Shown here: positions 14,025-15,655 of the stretch, in pieces | How positions within the stretch are numbered: the first letter of the stretch is position 1 | How the letters are laid out: each line of letters starts with the position of its first letter | DNA from: Thermoflexales bacterium | Lineage (GTDB): Bacteria; Chloroflexota; Anaerolineae; Fen-1058 | NCBI GenBank assembly: GCA_016931085.1 | Contig: JAFGFO010000181.1 | Coordinates: 1-15,655, forward strand | Reading direction: 5' to 3' | DNA: 15,655 nucleotides | Notes under the pieces: generated by a model | Database searches by the model: none | What the model was told of the DNA's origin: nothing | The model's input: only the letters and a program-made list of their open reading frames with translations | Program-made: the position numbers and the translations under genes

Positions 14025-14916
14025 TTGAGTTGTTACGAGGCTGGCCGAGATGGATTCTGGATACATCGCTATCTAGTGGAGCAAGGCATTAAGAAACTGA
14101 TCATGGATGCGGCCAGCATCAAGGTGGATCGCCGATCCAAGCGGGCCAAGACAGATCGGCTCGATCTGGGGGAACTGGCGTCGATGCTGGCTCGCTACGA
14201 TCTTGGAAAGGAAGGTGCAGAGTGTCGTGCATGTGCCGAGCGTGGAAGCGGAAGACAAGCGTCATCTGCACCGGGAACTGAGCACGCTGACCAAAGATCA
14301 GACACGGCGCACGAATCGCACCAAGGGGCTGTTAGTGGGGGCGGATTTCCTGGACAAGCTGGACGAGCTGCGCTTGTGGGATGGCGCTCCTCTGCCGGCC
14401 GGCTTACGTGCTCGACTGGAACGAGAGTACGCTGGCTGGCAGTTCATTGGCCAAGAGATCAATGCCCTCAAGGCCGAGAAGGCTGAGCTCATACGAAGTT
14501 CAAGCGATCCAGATGTGGAAAAGGTACGCCAATTGCTCAAGCTGAAAGGGAGCGGGCCTGTCAGCGCCTGGCTGTTTGTCTTCGAGTTTTTCGCTTGGCG
14601 CGACTTTAATCGACGTCAGATCGGCGGCTTGGTGGGCTTGGCGCCGACGCCCTATCAAAGTAGTGAGGAGTCACGCGAGCAAGGCATCAGCAAAGCTGGC
14701 AATCGCCCTGTACGGGGGATAGTCATTGATATCGCCTGGGGCTGGTTGCGCCACCAACCAGATAGTGAACTGAGCGTGTGGTTCCGGGGCAGATTCGACC
14801 ACAGCAAGCGTATGCGCACGATCGGCATCGTGGCTCTTGCCCGCAAGCTGTTGATTGCCTTGTGGCGCTATCTGGAGTTTGGTGAGACGCCGGCCGGCGC
14901 ACAACTCAAAGCATAA
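14025..14916 (+). pseudogene. IS110-family transposase, 5'-truncated and frameshifted
   Basis: Homology begins abruptly at LSCYEAGRDGFWIHRYLVE, which in intact IS110 transposases lies some 70-80 residues into the RuvC-like DEDD domain; the first catalytic Asp is therefore lost. The frame continues through KTDRLDLGELASMLARYDLG (last two Asp of DEDD), then shifts near 14205, consistent with loss of 2 bases, to a frame reading ERKVQSVVHVPSVEAED. The C-terminal Transposase_20 domain is intact: LLKLKGSGPVSAWLF, IGGLVGLAPTPY, and GISKAGNRPVR, whose serine matches the catalytic serine of IS110/IS621 enzymes. It ends at TAA 14914-14916. Non-functional as read; a sequencing error could explain the shift but not the missing N-terminus. 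Confidence 0.85.
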
Positions 14917-14966
14917 TCGTGTCAAAACAGAAGCACCTGAGCAAGACTTTTCAGTCAATAACTCTT

Positions 14967-15037
14967 CTGGTGTGAGCGCGCCGTTTCGCCGCCGGGGTTC
15001 CGCAAGGGACCGTCTGTTAGATGGGTCCGCTCACCAG
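14967..15037 (+). ncRNA. Candidate bridge/seek-RNA-like structured stem-loop of the IS110 remnant
   Basis: An outer stem CTGGTG(T)GAGCG (14967-14978) pairs with CGCTCACCAG (15028-15037) with one bulged T. An apical stem GGTTCC (14996-15001) pairs with GGGACC (15006-15011) and is capped by GCAA, a GNRA tetraloop. Between them lies an internal loop with 17 bases on the left and 16 on the right. IS110-family bridge RNAs are known to use internal loops of this form to bind target or donor DNA, and in the IS1111 group the RNA lies downstream of the transposase. Expression and guide pairing cannot be shown from sequence alone. Confidence 0.4.
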
Positions 15038-15112
15038 GGTTTGGCCATTCCTGTCCCTGAGCGAACAAAGTATTAGGTGTCCGACCATATCGAGTCGGCA
15101 CGGATGGGAGGT

Positions 15113-15210
15113 ATCATCTCAATATTTCGGGGCTATCGAGCTTCGGGCCAGACTTCCGAAGTCTTCCTAGACTTCGGAAGTCTCCCACCGCCCCGCTTTT
15201 TTGAGAAGAT
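15113..15210. mobile_element. Possible miniature inverted-repeat element
   Basis: This 98-base segment begins ATCATCTCAA and ends TTGAGAAGAT, terminal inverted repeats matching at 9 of 10 bases. It is flanked by ATGGGAGGT directly on the left and, after three bases, on the right, as a 9-base target duplication would be. A strong hairpin (15150-15183) lies inside. No transposase is encoded. The three-base offset weakens the case. Confidence 0.4.
15150..15183. repeat. 14-base perfect hairpin built from four GACTTC/GAAGTC units
   Basis: AGACTTCCGAAGTC (15150-15163) and GACTTCGGAAGTCT (15170-15183) are perfect reverse complements around TTCCTA. Each arm is itself palindromic (GACTTC-GAAGTC), so two small hairpins or one long one can form, as in paired REP elements. 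Confidence 0.7.
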
Positions 15211-15588
15211 ACGATGGGAGGTTGTTCGGGGCGCTTTCGCCCAACGCCTCTGCCGCCGCCAGCGTCTGGAGTTTGACAGGCTGACAAGCATCGAGCAGGC
15301 GGTCTTGCATAGTGTCGCACTCAAAGTGTCAGCGAAAAACGACCCGTGCGGGCCGGTTCTGCTCGAACGTCTATCAATAAGGGGCTTGACAAAAATGCAA
15401 TCATGGGAGGTGTGTCGTGACCCGGTCCAGCAGCTCTTCGTGCTGAAACGGCTTATTGCTTACATGATAGCACTTTTTAGACGAGGGTACAAAACCTGGC
15501 TCGCAGCGGAGGCCCAATCTGCCCTCACAAGTCATGGGAGGTTACGTTGGTGATAGTGCCGTGTGGAAACGGGGCTGTACCGCCCGGC

Positions 15589-15655
15589 TCACTTGCGCTT
15601 GATCACCACCAGCGCCAGGTCGTCATACACCCGCTGCGGCCCGATGAACGCCCGC
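15589..15655 (-). CDS. C-terminal end of a PP2C/SpoIIE-type serine phosphatase (cut by window edge)
   Basis: The minus strand from the right edge encodes 21 residues, RAFIGPQRVYDDLALVVIKRK, then TGA (15591-15589). The DDLALVVIK ending is characteristic of RsbU/SpoIIE phosphatases, where the paired Asp is a metal ligand. Upstream domains lie outside the window. A weak GC hairpin follows the stop. Confidence 0.7.
   Translation of the reverse strand, partial: RAFIGPQRVYDDLALVVIKRK

Larger units (their letters stand above)
15104..15542 (+). repeat. Four copies of ATGGGAGGT
   Basis: The 9-mer occurs at 15104-15112, 15214-15222, 15403-15411 and 15534-15542, all on the plus strand, at spacings of 110, 189 and 131 bases. 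The copies fall in different reading frames, so this is not a protein repeat. Four identical 9-mers in under 450 bases is far above chance. I see no supported gene in 14917-15588. Confidence 0.7.

Noticed and set aside
15104..15542. A degenerate CRISPR array
   Set aside because: The repeat is only 9 bases and the spacings (110, 189, 131) are irregular and too long.
15077..15553. A 158-codon open frame starting at GTG downstream of the transposase remnant
   Set aside because: No family resemblance, it reads straight through a perfect hairpin and the 9-mer repeats in differing frames, and it lacks a convincing ribosome site.

Overview
The window looks like a chromosomal segment from a Chloroflexota bacterium, probably close to Anaerolineae. 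That placement rests on gene content and is inference: a dcw cluster led by mraZ, a small conserved protein of unknown function between mraY and murD, multi-GAF histidine kinases beside REC-BTAD regulators, a SpoIIE-type phosphatase end, and many short palindromic repeats at gene borders. The sequence is moderately GC-rich.

Left part (1-8684, minus strand): a division and cell wall (dcw) cluster reading mraZ, rsmH, ftsL-like, ftsI, murF, mraY, a 94-residue orphan, murD, ftsW. ftsW runs off the left edge. Genes are tightly packed and partly overlapping. The exception is a 219-base hairpin-rich leader before the orphan gene. MurE is absent from its usual place between ftsI and murF. Together the genes make UDP-MurNAc-pentapeptide (MurD, MurF), load it onto the lipid carrier (MraY), polymerise and crosslink it at the septum (FtsW, FtsI, FtsL), and regulate the cluster (MraZ).

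Divergent intergenic region (8685-8858): a sigma70-type promoter for mraZ with three TGGG boxes at exact 10-base spacing, as expected for MraZ autoregulation.

Middle part (8859-13763, plus strand): a four-gene signalling operon. It holds an MBL-fold hydrolase, a triple-GAF histidine kinase, a single-domain response regulator, and a REC-winged helix-BTAD transcription regulator.

Right part (13764-15655): a decayed IS110-family transposase lacking its N-terminus and carrying a frameshift; a structured stretch just downstream resembling a bridge-RNA binding loop; a 440-base region with four identical 9-mers, two of which flank a possible 98-base miniature transposable element; and the last 21 codons of a PP2C/SpoIIE-type phosphatase on the minus strand.

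The strongest unusual signal is a set of short palindromic elements at gene ends. Two supply the stop codon of the gene they follow, one abuts a stop codon, and one seems to supply the start and N-terminus of rsmH. Three share an outer arm like TAGGGGCG but have different, internally self-complementary cores.
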